64,000 bases of DNA. It comes from Lachnospiraceae bacterium (GTDB taxonomy: Bacteria > Bacillota > Clostridia > Lachnospirales > Lachnospiraceae). The stretch lies in NCBI GenBank assembly GCA_022794265.1, contig JAAWEK010000017.1:1-64000 (forward strand), read 5' to 3'. Below the pieces are notes generated by a model. It was not told the DNA's origin, made no database searches, and saw only the letters and a list, made by a program, of their open reading frames with translations. This document shows positions 6,235-15,166 of this stretch, piece by piece. Position 1 is the first letter of the stretch; every line of letters starts with the position of its first letter. A program made the position numbers and the translations under genes.

Positions 6235-8010
6235 GTAGGCAGGGTCAGCACAGTCAGTATCAATGATAAATCAATGTAAAGCTGTACTGCCTGCCCCTCA
6301 CAGAACCGCACGTGCGGTACTGCCGCATACGGCTCTTCAAATCAGCTTCGACATTACGTCCAGATTGACACCATCACTTTAGGTCTGGCTATATACTGGA
6401 GCCATATTTTAGCGAATTTCTCCTGTTCCAGCTTTCGCCTTCCCCTCTGGCTTCTCCTTCGCAGCATCCATAGGCACCGCCAGTAAACATACTGGTAGAA
6501 TCCTAACAGTGCATTCAGATTGCCATTTACACCATAATACTGGCAGTGACCTCTCAGCTTCGTATTCAGCAAACGCATTGTCTCATCTACCGGCATCGTC
6601 AGCCGTGACCTCAGCCAGCTCTTTATCTCCTGCCGCTTAACTTTCAACTTCTTCTTGCTTGTGCGAATACCGAGACGAAATCTTTCATTTCTCGATTTAG
6701 CATTGTAGAAAGTGAATCCTAGAAAGTCGAACTCATCTTTCCGTTTCGCAAACCTCCCGAACGGAAGTATCCTTGTCTTGTCCTCCGCTACTTGCAGCCC
6801 GAACTTTTCCAGCCTTTCTCTCAGCATACTCATGACGGCTTTTGCTTCATTTTCATACTGAAACATTAACAGGAAATCATCAGCATAGCGAACATAATAG
6901 ACTTCTCCCCGACACGCCCTCCGAATCAGTATCATGTACCATGTATCGAGCACATAATGAAGATAGACATTCGCCAGAACGGGCGAAATCTGGCCTCCTT
7001 GCGGGGTTCCCCGGTCTGTATCATGCCTTTCATTGTCTTCCATATACCCGGCTTTCAGAAATCTCCTGACATAGCGAAGGAAGTTCTTGTCCGCTATGTC
7101 ATGTTCCAGAAATCTCATCATCCAGTCATGGTCGACATTATCGAAGAATCCTTTGATGTCGGCCTCCAGTATCCAGTTGATCTTCTTTGTCATGACGGTT
7201 TCGTTAATAAACCTGACTGCGTCATGCGCACTTCGTCCTGGACGAAATCCATAGGAGCAGTCGCAGAAGCGTTCTTCGTAAATGTCGTTCAGGACATCTG
7301 CCATTACGCTCTGCACAAGTCGGTCTTCATATGCCGGGATACCGAGTGGCCTCATCTTGCCGTTGGCTTTCGGGATATACGTTCTTCTCACCGGCTGCGG
7401 CTTGTAGCTGAACTGTTTCATCCTGCCAACCAGTCTGCCAATCAGTTGTTCTGCGTACCGTTCGTATACCTCTTTAGTGACACCGTCGACGCCTGTCGCC
7501 TTGTCAGCGACCTGTTTCTGCCGCTTCCCCGCTACTATGAGGCAATCCGACTTCTGGCAGGTCATCGAAACAAGCTTAGTGTCCTACGCCTTGCATGCTT
7601 CTACCGCTCTGACCGGAACCTCCCAGATCTCCCAGGTACGCCATAGATACCTTGCATGCTCGCCACGCTCTTTGACCCCGGCGGAATCTCCCCGAAGTAG
7701 CTTTTCTCCGGTTCTTACTGCCTGCTGCGTTGATGAGCGCATCGGCTTCCGCATCAAGTAATAACGAGGCTGTATCGCTTCACGCTTTCGCATTGCGGCT
7801 CTCATGCTCCCCTGCCTACGCTTAAACCTCACCTCACGGCTTCGGCTCCAAGGCTGGGTACTGACTGTTTGCTAAACTTTATCAGGCGGGAGTTTCACCC
7901 GACTATATCTCTGGCGCCGAACTGGCGCTCCATCAATACTACCGTCTCAACATGTGTCAGAGCTACCATGTAAACACAATTTTTCAGCCTCGTCATTCGT
8001 ATGGGAACAC
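6235..8010 (-). mobile_element. Group II intron with reverse transcriptase, nearly complete
   Basis: About 1.78 kb on the minus strand. The 5' end is set near 8010 where GTGTTCCC follows the RhuM stop codon by 12 bases; this deviates slightly from the GUGYG consensus. Structured, hairpin-rich sequence (domains I-III) runs to about 7570, then the reverse transcriptase ORF (6354-7565) sits in domain IV. Domain V is clear at 6303-6335 (GAGCCGTATGCGG ... CCGCACGTGCGGTTC), and domain VI follows with GGCAGG pairing CCTGCC, ending about 6235. It lies in the same orientation as the defence operon and would be co-transcribed. Exact ends need structural folding. Confidence 0.85.
6354..7565 (-). CDS. 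Group II intron reverse transcriptase/maturase
   Basis: 403 residues. The RT palm motifs are present: TYIPKANGKMRPLGIP, LEADIKGFFDNVDH, DRGTPQGGQISPVLANVYL and the catalytic YVRYADDFLLM. They are followed by the maturase domain X near GHCQYYGVNGNLNALLGFY. There is no H-N-H endonuclease domain after domain X, so it belongs to an endonuclease-minus lineage. It splices its host intron and copies it into DNA targets. The N-terminus is short before RT-1; the start at the ATG at 7565 is the first in frame, and a few N-terminal residues may be missing or start from a non-ATG codon. Confidence 0.88.
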   Translation of the reverse strand: MTCQKSDCLIVAGKRQKQVADKATGVDGVTKEVYERYAEQLIGRLVGRMKQFSYKPQPVRRTYIPKANGKMRPLGIPAYEDRLVQSVMADVLNDIYEERFCDCSYGFRPGRSAHDAVRFINETVMTKKINWILEADIKGFFDNVDHDWMMRFLEHDIADKNFLRYVRRFLKAGYMEDNERHDTDRGTPQGGQISPVLANVYLHYVLDTWYMILIRRACRGEVYYVRYADDFLLMFQYENEAKAVMSMLRERLEKFGLQVAEDKTRILPFGRFAKRKDEFDFLGFTFYNAKSRNERFRLGIRTSKKKLKVKRQEIKSWLRSRLTMPVDETMRLLNTKLRGHCQYYGVNGNLNALLGFYQYVYWRCLWMLRRRSQRGRRKLEQEKFAKIWLQYIARPKVMVSIWT

Positions 8011-8022
8011 AATTTGACAGCA

Positions 8023-9027
8023 TTATTTTTTCGCTTCCTTCTTTGCCGTACTATGTAAATTTTTAATGCTTTCTAAATATTCTTCCTCAATCGGTGATAA
8101 GTTTTGAACTTGATACTTTCTGTATTCTGCTGTTGCTTTTTCTATTGCCTGTACGTGGCTGATTGTTCCTGCTCCCTGCAATAGTTTTTCTCCTGTCGTT
8201 TTTAATACATTATCCAGATGCTCCACATAATCAGACATATACATGGGATGATGGCGCATTGCCTGGATTTCAGCAAAATCAAAATATCCAGATACAATAT
8301 TATTTAAAATTTTCAGTTCCTCGTCATTAAGATAATTCTTCGCAATCCCTATATCTTTTAATGCAGGAAAATCACCCGAAAAACTTTTAAGTCCCATAAA
8401 GGGCTGACTTGCATCGGCACGCTCATATATAACCTCAGCTGCTGTATGCCCATGTGCCGCATAATGCAATTTATTTTGTACCATTTTGAAAAAAGCTATA
8501 GATTCATTGCTTTTTGGATTGTAATCTACGCTGGTAGCATAAAGGTCAAGTACCTGTCGGTACATCACTTTTTCAGATGAACGAATATCCCGTATACGGT
8601 CTAACAATTCTTTCCAGTAGATTCCCCCGCCTAAGTTTTTCAAACGCTCATCATCCATTGTAAAACCTTTTATCATATACTCTTTTAACCGTTCAGTTGC
8701 CCAACGACGAAATTGTGTAGCAATAAAAGATTTGACTCGATATCCAAGAGAGATTATCATATCAAGATTATAGTACGACATTTCTCGTGATACTTCGCGA
8801 TTACCCTCTTTACGAACCTGTCGGAATTTCCGACAGGTTGAATTTTCATCTAACTCATGCTCTGAATATATATTCCCAATATGTTCTACTACATTCGTCC
8901 GTGACGTTTTAAATAAGTCAGCCATCTGCTGTTGTGTAAGCCACACAGTTTCATCTTGTATTTTAACTTCAATATTTGTTAAGCCATCTTCTGACTGATA
9001 AATAAGAAATTCACCATGATTATCCAT
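8023..9027 (-). CDS. RhuM-family protein, third gene of the defence operon
   Basis: 334 residues from the ATG at 9027, chosen because GGAAG lies 9 bases upstream and the family normally begins with this conserved region (EFLIYQSEDGLTNIEVKI). An upstream in-frame ATG at 9105 would overlap gajB. The N-terminal half carries a KilA-N/Bro-like DNA-binding region (WLTQQQMADLFKTSRTNV, then the YYNLDMIISLGYRVKS stretch typical of RhuM). The C-terminal half is the Fic/Doc-like helical region of unknown activity. RhuM was named from a Salmonella pathogenicity island, and its biochemical role is not settled. It starts about 60 bases after gajB in the same direction, so it is probably one transcription unit. 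Confidence 0.85.
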   Translation of the reverse strand: MDNHGEFLIYQSEDGLTNIEVKIQDETVWLTQQQMADLFKTSRTNVVEHIGNIYSEHELDENSTCRKFRQVRKEGNREVSREMSYYNLDMIISLGYRVKSFIATQFRRWATERLKEYMIKGFTMDDERLKNLGGGIYWKELLDRIRDIRSSEKVMYRQVLDLYATSVDYNPKSNESIAFFKMVQNKLHYAAHGHTAAEVIYERADASQPFMGLKSFSGDFPALKDIGIAKNYLNDEELKILNNIVSGYFDFAEIQAMRHHPMYMSDYVEHLDNVLKTTGEKLLQGAGTISHVQAIEKATAEYRKYQVQNLSPIEEEYLESIKNLHSTAKKEAKK

Positions 9028-9089
9028 TTTTAATTCACTTCCCATTTCCTGCTTTTTAACTCCTATTTTACAAAATCTAATATTGTAAA

Positions 9090-10997
9090 TTATACTTTTT
9101 GACAATTATTTTTACCAAACCACTTTTCAGCAGTCTCTATCATAGCATCCGTTGGCTCTTTACAATATACCACTAAATTTTCCATAGCACGTGTGCAGCA
9201 CACATAAAATAATTTTTGTGTTCTTATTAGTACAGATTTATTACACTTTGGATGTGAGGGATTAAATAGATACTCAAAGTTATAATCGTTCCACTTTCCG
9301 TTATCTAAAATTACTAATACATTTTTAAATTCTTCTCCTTTGATTTTATGCTGTGTTGAAAAAGGTGAATATCCCTCTAGATATGTATACAAATTTACAA
9401 ATTCTTCATAATTAACATCAGATACTCTAGCATATAGATACTCATTTTCTTTAATAAAAGTTTCAATACTATCATCCATTAAACACAAACCGCTCTCATG
9501 TGCATATGATATAACCTCATTTATTTTACTTTTTTTCATGCCAACAATTGTATCAATTTTTTCCTTAATTACTTTTTTATCCGATATATTTCTAATTTCA
9601 AAGGATGTTTTCCGAATAAACTCATTGTAATCTTTTGTTTCATAAAGTTCTATAATTGTTTGAATCTTAAATAGATGTCGAATAAGTTTATCACGCTTTG
9701 ATTGAGATGACCTTTGTTCATCTATCTCTTTTTTATCCGAAATAAGATTATCTTTATCAAAATATATTTGTTTCACCAAACTAAACGGTTTATCCTTTAC
9801 TAAATTGAAATATTTTGCATTTTCAGCATCTTCTAAAAAAACGTCAATCTTCTTCCTTTCTCTGTTTTTAACTTCTCTTACTCGATTTGAAAATCTCCAA
9901 TCTACAGAATTTATCACGTCACCAAAAGTTTTTGTTTCGTCAATATTTATCATTTTCTCTTTCATATACTTTATAAATTCTCTCTTTAATTTCAAAAAAG
10001 GGTCTTTATCATATATTTCCATAAGCAACGGAAATCCGGCATTGGATGCTATTAAATTATGTGTCAGTCGAAGTTCTTTTGTTTCCTTCGAATTACTAAA
10101 ATCCCATCCTTCAAAACATTCATTCTCTTTTATTAAATCTATAGATAAAGCATCTCCATATACAAATTTAATTGTGCCTTGTTTAACCTTTCCATTTTCC
10201 ATATTCGGAGCATTTTTATCTTCAGATGGAACTTGGCTTAATCCATCAATACGCAATTTATTACTCAAATTCAAAACTGACTGAGGATTCCTACGATTTT
10301 GCTTTTTTTTCACTTCCACCACAATCTCTTTTTGAATATACTCCTCTAAATCTCCAACACCATCATCATATATTGATTGCATAGAATCTCCAAAAAATCC
10401 AATTATACTTTGTTTTTTGTTTCTTTTCAAAAACTCCAGTAAAATCTCTATCACTTCTGGAAATGTATCTTGATATTCGTCTACCAAGATATAATCATAT
10501 TTGCTGTTCAAAACATCGCAAAGTTTAGAATACTTCTTAAACATTTGATTTGCCAAAACGATTATCTCATCGTGCGATATGCATCCATTTTCCAAACGCA
10601 AATATTCCGTATATTTCACTCCTTCTTTAAATTCATTGCTGTATGGAATTTCCACCTTGATATTTTTATAATTTACCACAGGATTATTGATACCTTCAAT
10701 GAGGGTTTCCTTCAATTCATTTTGAAAGGATGCTATACTATCCCACAAAAAATCATGTATTGTTGAAATTCTGATTTTTTTATTCAAAATACGGTTTTCA
10801 ATTTCATGGACTGCTGCATTCGTATAAGTGATACAGGCAATTTTAGCTTTTGGATTTCTATTATAAATCTCATTAATAACAGAGACTAAGGAGTACGTTT
10901 TTCCACTGCCAGCCCCTCCGCTCAAAAGAAAATTTTTATTGTCATCAATAAGTGCAAATATTTGTTTCACTTCTTTCTCTAATCCTTCTGTAGCCAT
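9090..10997 (-). CDS. gajB: Gabija-type UvrD/Rep-like helicase (GajB)
   Basis: 635 residues from the ATG at 10997, which has an excellent AAAGGAGGG site. The start overlaps the end of gajA by 19 bases. Superfamily 1 motifs in order: Walker A GGAGSGKT (about 27-34), Ia ITYTNAAVHEI, DEYQDT (173-178), III FFGDSMQSI, IV QNRRNPQSV, V QHKIKGEEFKNVLVI and VI YVCCTRAMENLVV. In Gabija systems GajB senses DNA ends or intermediates and works with the GajA nuclease against phage. It is longer than the roughly 500-residue prototype, with the extra length mainly in the middle. Low G+C suggests transfer. Confidence 0.85.
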   Translation of the reverse strand: MATEGLEKEVKQIFALIDDNKNFLLSGGAGSGKTYSLVSVINEIYNRNPKAKIACITYTNAAVHEIENRILNKKIRISTIHDFLWDSIASFQNELKETLIEGINNPVVNYKNIKVEIPYSNEFKEGVKYTEYLRLENGCISHDEIIVLANQMFKKYSKLCDVLNSKYDYILVDEYQDTFPEVIEILLEFLKRNKKQSIIGFFGDSMQSIYDDGVGDLEEYIQKEIVVEVKKKQNRRNPQSVLNLSNKLRIDGLSQVPSEDKNAPNMENGKVKQGTIKFVYGDALSIDLIKENECFEGWDFSNSKETKELRLTHNLIASNAGFPLLMEIYDKDPFLKLKREFIKYMKEKMINIDETKTFGDVINSVDWRFSNRVREVKNRERKKIDVFLEDAENAKYFNLVKDKPFSLVKQIYFDKDNLISDKKEIDEQRSSQSKRDKLIRHLFKIQTIIELYETKDYNEFIRKTSFEIRNISDKKVIKEKIDTIVGMKKSKINEVISYAHESGLCLMDDSIETFIKENEYLYARVSDVNYEEFVNLYTYLEGYSPFSTQHKIKGEEFKNVLVILDNGKWNDYNFEYLFNPSHPKCNKSVLIRTQKLFYVCCTRAMENLVVYCKEPTDAMIETAEKWFGKNNCQKV

Positions 10998-13216
10998 TCC
11001 AATCCCTCCTTTATATATTGAGGCACTTGCCAATTTATGAAATCCCTTTTATCATCACTTTTACTATTTAACAAAATATCCATTGCCAACGACGGTTTCT
11101 TATTAACACAATCTTTTGCTAAATCAAAACTATCTTTTGTTTTATCAAAAAACAATTTTACGTTTTTCAATCCTTGAAACTTTTTCACACATTTCTTGAT
11201 TTTTTCTTCATCATCTACTCCATCTAATTCTGTAAAAAACTTTCTATTGATATGGAAGAATGCATCTTCAAAACTCCTTGCATTATATGCTACTCCCTCA
11301 CAATTCACTTCATTCGTTTGGTAAACAATCAAAACCTTTCCATTTTTATCAGCCTTCCAAGCGATTTCTTTTTTATCAGTTTCTTTATTATCAACTTCGT
11401 AAGCAGAAACTATTTTTTCTTCCATCTCTAAATTAATCAATATGTCTTTTTCTGTTCCCTCATTAGCTTCAAGCTGTTCCTTTAAATAAAACTTCAAAGA
11501 ACTATTGCTGGTATGTTCACCCTCAGACACTTTACACAATTCCTGCTTCTGTTTTACATTGCCATTCTTATATTTTCTGATATTACCTTTTTCGTCTTTA
11601 TCATCCACTAAAGAATAGGTATCTATATCTGTAATAATCAATGCCTTAGTTCCTATAAATTTTATAAACGCAGAATATATTTCTGAATAATTTCCCACCT
11701 CAATGATGGAAATATTTTGTGACATTAAGGGTATCTCATAATCGTTATCTTGGTCAACCTTTTTCATCATTGCCGGAAGTAATATACGCTCCGTATCTCC
11801 TTCTATTAAAATAATTTTATCAGCAAAAAATACTTCTGACCTATTTAATGTAAGATATTGTTTCAAGAATTTAAAATGATTATTTTTCTCTCCTTTTTCT
11901 TGTTGATATAATACTTTTAAATCTTTAAGATTTTTCGAAATAATATTATATCCATTATCACATTTCTCTTTTACAAAATATTTAATATCATCAAACTCAC
12001 TTTCAGCCACAATATGAGATGAATGTGTCGTCATAAATGTCTGCAAATTTATAGTTTCCTTTGTATTACTAATCTTTTTGCCTTCACTCAACAAATTCTT
12101 TATATTTTTTACAAACACATACTGCATTTGTGGATGAGTATGTGCTTCTGGTTCTTCAATAAACAATAAATTTATATCCGCTGGTTTTTCATCCTTTTTA
12201 TTGTCCTTTCTAAAATCACTCATTACTGTCTCTATTTTCATAATAATGCTAAATAGATTTAAATATCCTAACCCGTTATAATTCTCTGGCAAAAAATTTG
12301 ATTGTTCATCATATACAACTGTTGTATTATCTTTTAAAAGTTTTGATACTTGAATTTGTGAAATAACCTTTACTATATTTTCATTCTTTTTAATTCCTCC
12401 AAACTTAGATAACTTACCCATTAGATTTTTAAAAGTCTCTGTATATATGCCGTCAAATGCATTGTCTGTTTCATCCACCTTTTTTTCAAAATTTAATGTT
12501 GTATCATTATTTTTGTCTTGATTCTTAGTTTTTTCATAATAAGCACTTGCTAATGCAGAAAGTTCTAAATCCGTGGCATTAGAAACATTTCTTCTCGCAC
12601 TCACATAATTAAATGCAATTATTTTAGACACATCTACATCCTTATTGTCTAAAAATTTAAATGTTGTATTATCTATGCTCTTGGTATTATAATCATATAA
12701 CACACAGTATCTCAAAAATTCAAAAAACTTTTTATGATTCTTTTTAAGAAATTTATCAAATGCCATTTCAGAACTAAGAGTTGTCCTATCTGCTTCGTAT
12801 TTAGAAAACTCTTCCATTAATTTAGGGAAATTATTTTTCAATACATACTCAAACCTTAGAATAACAGTTGTATTTTGTGGTTCCAAATCCAACATTAACT
12901 TGCTAATATTTGTCAAGTCATCTTTTTCATTATACTCAATATAAAAATCAACCCTAATTCCTGCCAATTCTTTTTCTCCAAAGGATGATTCTCCTTTTAC
13001 AACTTTATATAATTTCCTTTGAAATAACGTGCTAAAATCATTAAAATCAAAATTCCCCACTTCGCTTTTATTGCCCACACATTTACTTAAAATTGATAAG
13101 AAAGATGTTTTTCCGCAATTATTTTTGCCAATAATTAAAGACAAATCTTCTTCACAATTTATACTTGTCTGTTTTAGCAATCTATAATTGTATATATCTA
13201 CTTTTGAAATATGCAT
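10979..13216 (-). CDS. gajA: Gabija-type OLD-family ATPase/TOPRIM nuclease (GajA)
   Basis: 745 residues from the ATG at 13216, preferred over the ATG at 13231 because GGAGGGG lies 8 bases before it. The N-terminal ABC-type ATPase has Walker A GKNNCGKT (30-37), Walker B with signature IEEPEAHTHP (about 353-362) and the H-loop TTHSSH (about 396-401). The C-terminal TOPRIM has EGDTE (about 472-476) and DID (530-532), the metal-binding residues of the nuclease. It is paired with a UvrD-like helicase, as in class 2 OLD/Gabija. Longer than the about 580-residue prototype, with a Lys/Asp-rich insertion after the TOPRIM DID. All catalytic motifs are present, so it should be active. Confidence 0.87.
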   Translation of the reverse strand: MHISKVDIYNYRLLKQTSINCEEDLSLIIGKNNCGKTSFLSILSKCVGNKSEVGNFDFNDFSTLFQRKLYKVVKGESSFGEKELAGIRVDFYIEYNEKDDLTNISKLMLDLEPQNTTVILRFEYVLKNNFPKLMEEFSKYEADRTTLSSEMAFDKFLKKNHKKFFEFLRYCVLYDYNTKSIDNTTFKFLDNKDVDVSKIIAFNYVSARRNVSNATDLELSALASAYYEKTKNQDKNNDTTLNFEKKVDETDNAFDGIYTETFKNLMGKLSKFGGIKKNENIVKVISQIQVSKLLKDNTTVVYDEQSNFLPENYNGLGYLNLFSIIMKIETVMSDFRKDNKKDEKPADINLLFIEEPEAHTHPQMQYVFVKNIKNLLSEGKKISNTKETINLQTFMTTHSSHIVAESEFDDIKYFVKEKCDNGYNIISKNLKDLKVLYQQEKGEKNNHFKFLKQYLTLNRSEVFFADKIILIEGDTERILLPAMMKKVDQDNDYEIPLMSQNISIIEVGNYSEIYSAFIKFIGTKALIITDIDTYSLVDDKDEKGNIRKYKNGNVKQKQELCKVSEGEHTSNSSLKFYLKEQLEANEGTEKDILINLEMEEKIVSAYEVDNKETDKKEIAWKADKNGKVLIVYQTNEVNCEGVAYNARSFEDAFFHINRKFFTELDGVDDEEKIKKCVKKFQGLKNVKLFFDKTKDSFDLAKDCVNKKPSLAMDILLNSKSDDKRDFINWQVPQYIKEGLEWLQKD

Positions 13217-13253
13217 AACAATCCCCTCCATGATTTCATAAAATATAAGTAAA

Positions 13254-13282
13254 ATTATAACATTTTGTGCAAAAAATTACAA
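13254..13282 (-). promoter_or_regulatory. Promoter of the gajA-gajB-rhuM operon
   Basis: On the minus strand: -35 TTGTAA (13277-13282), 17-base spacer, -10 TATAAT (13254-13259), about 38 bases before the gajA start. It is a near-consensus housekeeping-type promoter, so the operon is probably expressed constitutively. No second promoter was seen inside the operon. Confidence 0.75.
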
Positions 13283-13387
13283 TTTGAATTACTTATTTAT
13301 GTAATCCTGTTCTAGCCTCTATCCACTCTCTAGCCTTATCAACGATATGCTTCCTAATTTATTCATCCAACTCAAATTATAAATAGC
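13283..13387. other. Intergenic stretch with a possible gene relic
   Basis: Between the gajA promoter and the rlmD-operon terminator, a minus-strand frame (about 13298-13370) reads ELDE-stop-IRKHIVDKAREWIEARTGL. It resembles the end of a broken gene, but it is short and contains a stop. Nothing else is recognisable. Confidence 0.25.
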
Positions 13388-13432
13388 AGAAAAAATGCGT
13401 ACCACTGTTTCAATGATACGCCCATTTTTTCA
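13388..13432 (-). terminator. Terminator downstream of rlmD
   Basis: In minus-strand RNA, GCGUAUCAUUG and CAGUGGUACGC form an 11-bp stem with G-U pairs and an AAA loop, preceded by AAAAAATGG and followed by ATTTTTT. The same pairing is poorer in plus-strand RNA (C-A mismatches), so it is directed leftward. It ends transcripts from the yhaM-rlmD direction just before the defence operon's promoter. Confidence 0.7.
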
Positions 13433-13645
13433 TTTTCTATAATTCCATTGCATACATTTCACAGACATAGCAAAAACTACATTTTAGCCGAGCTCACAAG
13501 ATGTCTTCTCATTCTTTTGTACCCCCACACCCCACATCAACCATCACTGAAACCTCAAAATACCTCTCCATCCTCTTATTTCGATTCCCATCTCTATCTT
13601 CCACAAACACGAAATGTTTATAAAACTGCCTAAAACAAAGCACTT
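13433..13645. other. G-poor intergenic segment after rlmD
   Basis: About 210 bases between the rlmD stop and its terminator. From about 13503 to 13612 the plus strand is nearly devoid of G, so the transcribed strand is purine-rich. One minus-strand frame is open for about 45 codons here but has no good start or recognisable similarity. It may simply be a long 3' untranslated region. Confidence 0.3.
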
Positions 13646-15067
13646 CTACATATGTCTCTTTTGTATCCACACCACACATTCTGTATGCTCTGAATGCGGA
13701 AACATATCCACCCCCTGTACCTTCCTCACCTCATACCCCCGCTCCGTCAGAAACCTTACATCCCTGGCCAGCGTCGCACTGTCACAGCTCACATATACCA
13801 CTCTCTCCGGCGCCATTTCCACAATCGTCTCCAGCAGCGCCGTATCACACCCTTTTCTCGGCGGGTCAACCACAATCACATCTGCATAACCGCCGTGCTC
13901 CTGATAAAACTTCGGAAGCACCTCTTCCGACTTGCCCACAAAAAACTCCGCATTGCGGATACCATTCAGCTTCGCATTCATTCTCGCATCCCGGATGGCA
14001 TCGGAAACAATCTCCACTCCGTAAACCTTTCTGGCATTTCTGGCCAGAAACAGAGAAATCGTACCGATTCCACAATACAAATCCCATACGGTTTCCTGAC
14101 CGGTCAAACCGGCAAATTCCAAAGCTTTGGAATACAGCTTGTCTGTTTGAACAGGATTCACCTGAAAAAAAGATTTGGGAGAAATCCGGAACTGCAGGTC
14201 ATGGATATAATCCGTAATATAGGGTTTGCCATAAATGGTTTTAATGGTCTTTCCCATAATGACATTGGTATTTTCAACATTCAGGCTGAGAGAAATGCTG
14301 CTCATACCCTTTACGGCCAGCAGACGGTCAACCAAATCATCTGAATCAGGAATAGCAACACCATTAATTATGATACATACCATGATTTCTCCGGTAACAA
14401 AAGCTTTCCGAATCATGACATGACGGATTAATCCCTGGAGGGTAACTTCATCATAGGGAAGAATATGCTTTTCTTCCATAAAATTTTTAATAATGCCTAG
14501 GATTTCTTCATTTTCCGATACGCCAAGATAACACTTGTCATTTTCTATAATCACATGGGTTCTTCCCGCATAAAATCCGGAAATAATTCTTCCGTCACTG
14601 CTGAGACCAATAGGAAACTGAGCCTTATTGCGGTAATGATATGGATTCTCCATGCCGATAATGGGATAATATTCAAAATCAGTAACTCTACCTATTTTTT
14701 CCAGATTATTTCTGATTTTATTCTCTTTAAAACGCAACTGCTCCTCGTAGGAAGCCGCCATTACTTTGCAGCCGCCGCAGCGCTTTGATACCGGGCAGAC
14801 AGGTTCTACCCGGTATGGCGACGGCTCCAGCACCTCCATAAGCTTCGCATATGCAAAATTCTTATGGGCTTTCGTAATACGGACCCGGCACCGGTCCCCA
14901 CGGACGGCATCCTTGATAAACAAAGTATATCCGTCAATCTTTGCAATACCCTCCCCGCCGGTTCCGGTATCCTCAATTACGACAATATACTCCTGATTCT
15001 TTTTATAAACCGTATCTCCCCTGGTTTTCCCGCAATCTCTTTCACTTTTATCACTTTTTTCGCTCAT
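13646..15067 (-). CDS. rlmD: 23S rRNA (uracil-C5)-methyltransferase, RlmD/TrmA family
   Basis: 473 residues. It has an N-terminal TRAM domain (about 20-80) and an iron-sulfur cluster motif CPVSKRCGGC (C-x5-C-x2-C) with a further Cys near NDKCYL. The C-terminal SAM methyltransferase shows DLYCGIGTISLFLA, VVDPPRKGCD and the catalytic Cys in VVYVSCDSATLARD. This is the RumA/RlmD architecture, which makes 5-methyluridine in 23S rRNA; a related RlmCD-type specificity (two sites) is possible in Gram-positives. It lies downstream of yhaM in the same direction, about 100 bases away. Confidence 0.88.
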   Translation of the reverse strand: MSEKSDKSERDCGKTRGDTVYKKNQEYIVVIEDTGTGGEGIAKIDGYTLFIKDAVRGDRCRVRITKAHKNFAYAKLMEVLEPSPYRVEPVCPVSKRCGGCKVMAASYEEQLRFKENKIRNNLEKIGRVTDFEYYPIIGMENPYHYRNKAQFPIGLSSDGRIISGFYAGRTHVIIENDKCYLGVSENEEILGIIKNFMEEKHILPYDEVTLQGLIRHVMIRKAFVTGEIMVCIIINGVAIPDSDDLVDRLLAVKGMSSISLSLNVENTNVIMGKTIKTIYGKPYITDYIHDLQFRISPKSFFQVNPVQTDKLYSKALEFAGLTGQETVWDLYCGIGTISLFLARNARKVYGVEIVSDAIRDARMNAKLNGIRNAEFFVGKSEEVLPKFYQEHGGYADVIVVDPPRKGCDTALLETIVEMAPERVVYVSCDSATLARDVRFLTERGYEVRKVQGVDMFPHSEHTECVVWIQKRHM

Positions 15068-15166
15068 ACACTATCTCCAAACAATATACTTTTTCTAAAA
15101 ATATTATCTTTAAAAAAGTACAAATTAATCTCAAATATCTTTTTCATGATTCTTTTCAGAAACGCT

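Noticed and set aside
6957..7646. A 229-codon plus-strand ORF opposite the reverse transcriptase
   Set aside because: The opposite strand has unmistakable RT motifs and the plus frame has none. It is an antisense shadow.
7584..7832. An 82-codon minus-strand ORF upstream of the intron reverse transcriptase
   Set aside because: It lies in the structured RNA part of the group II intron (domains I-III). The peptide is Arg-rich with no domain, and the frame is better explained as RNA structure.
13503..13640. A frame of about 45 codons after rlmD on the minus strand
   Set aside because: There is no convincing start or ribosome site and no similarity. The purine-rich strand makes long open frames likely by chance.
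13694..14344. A 216-codon plus-strand ORF opposite rlmD
   Set aside because: RlmD motifs and iron-sulfur cysteines are on the minus strand, and the plus frame lacks a ribosome site and domain.
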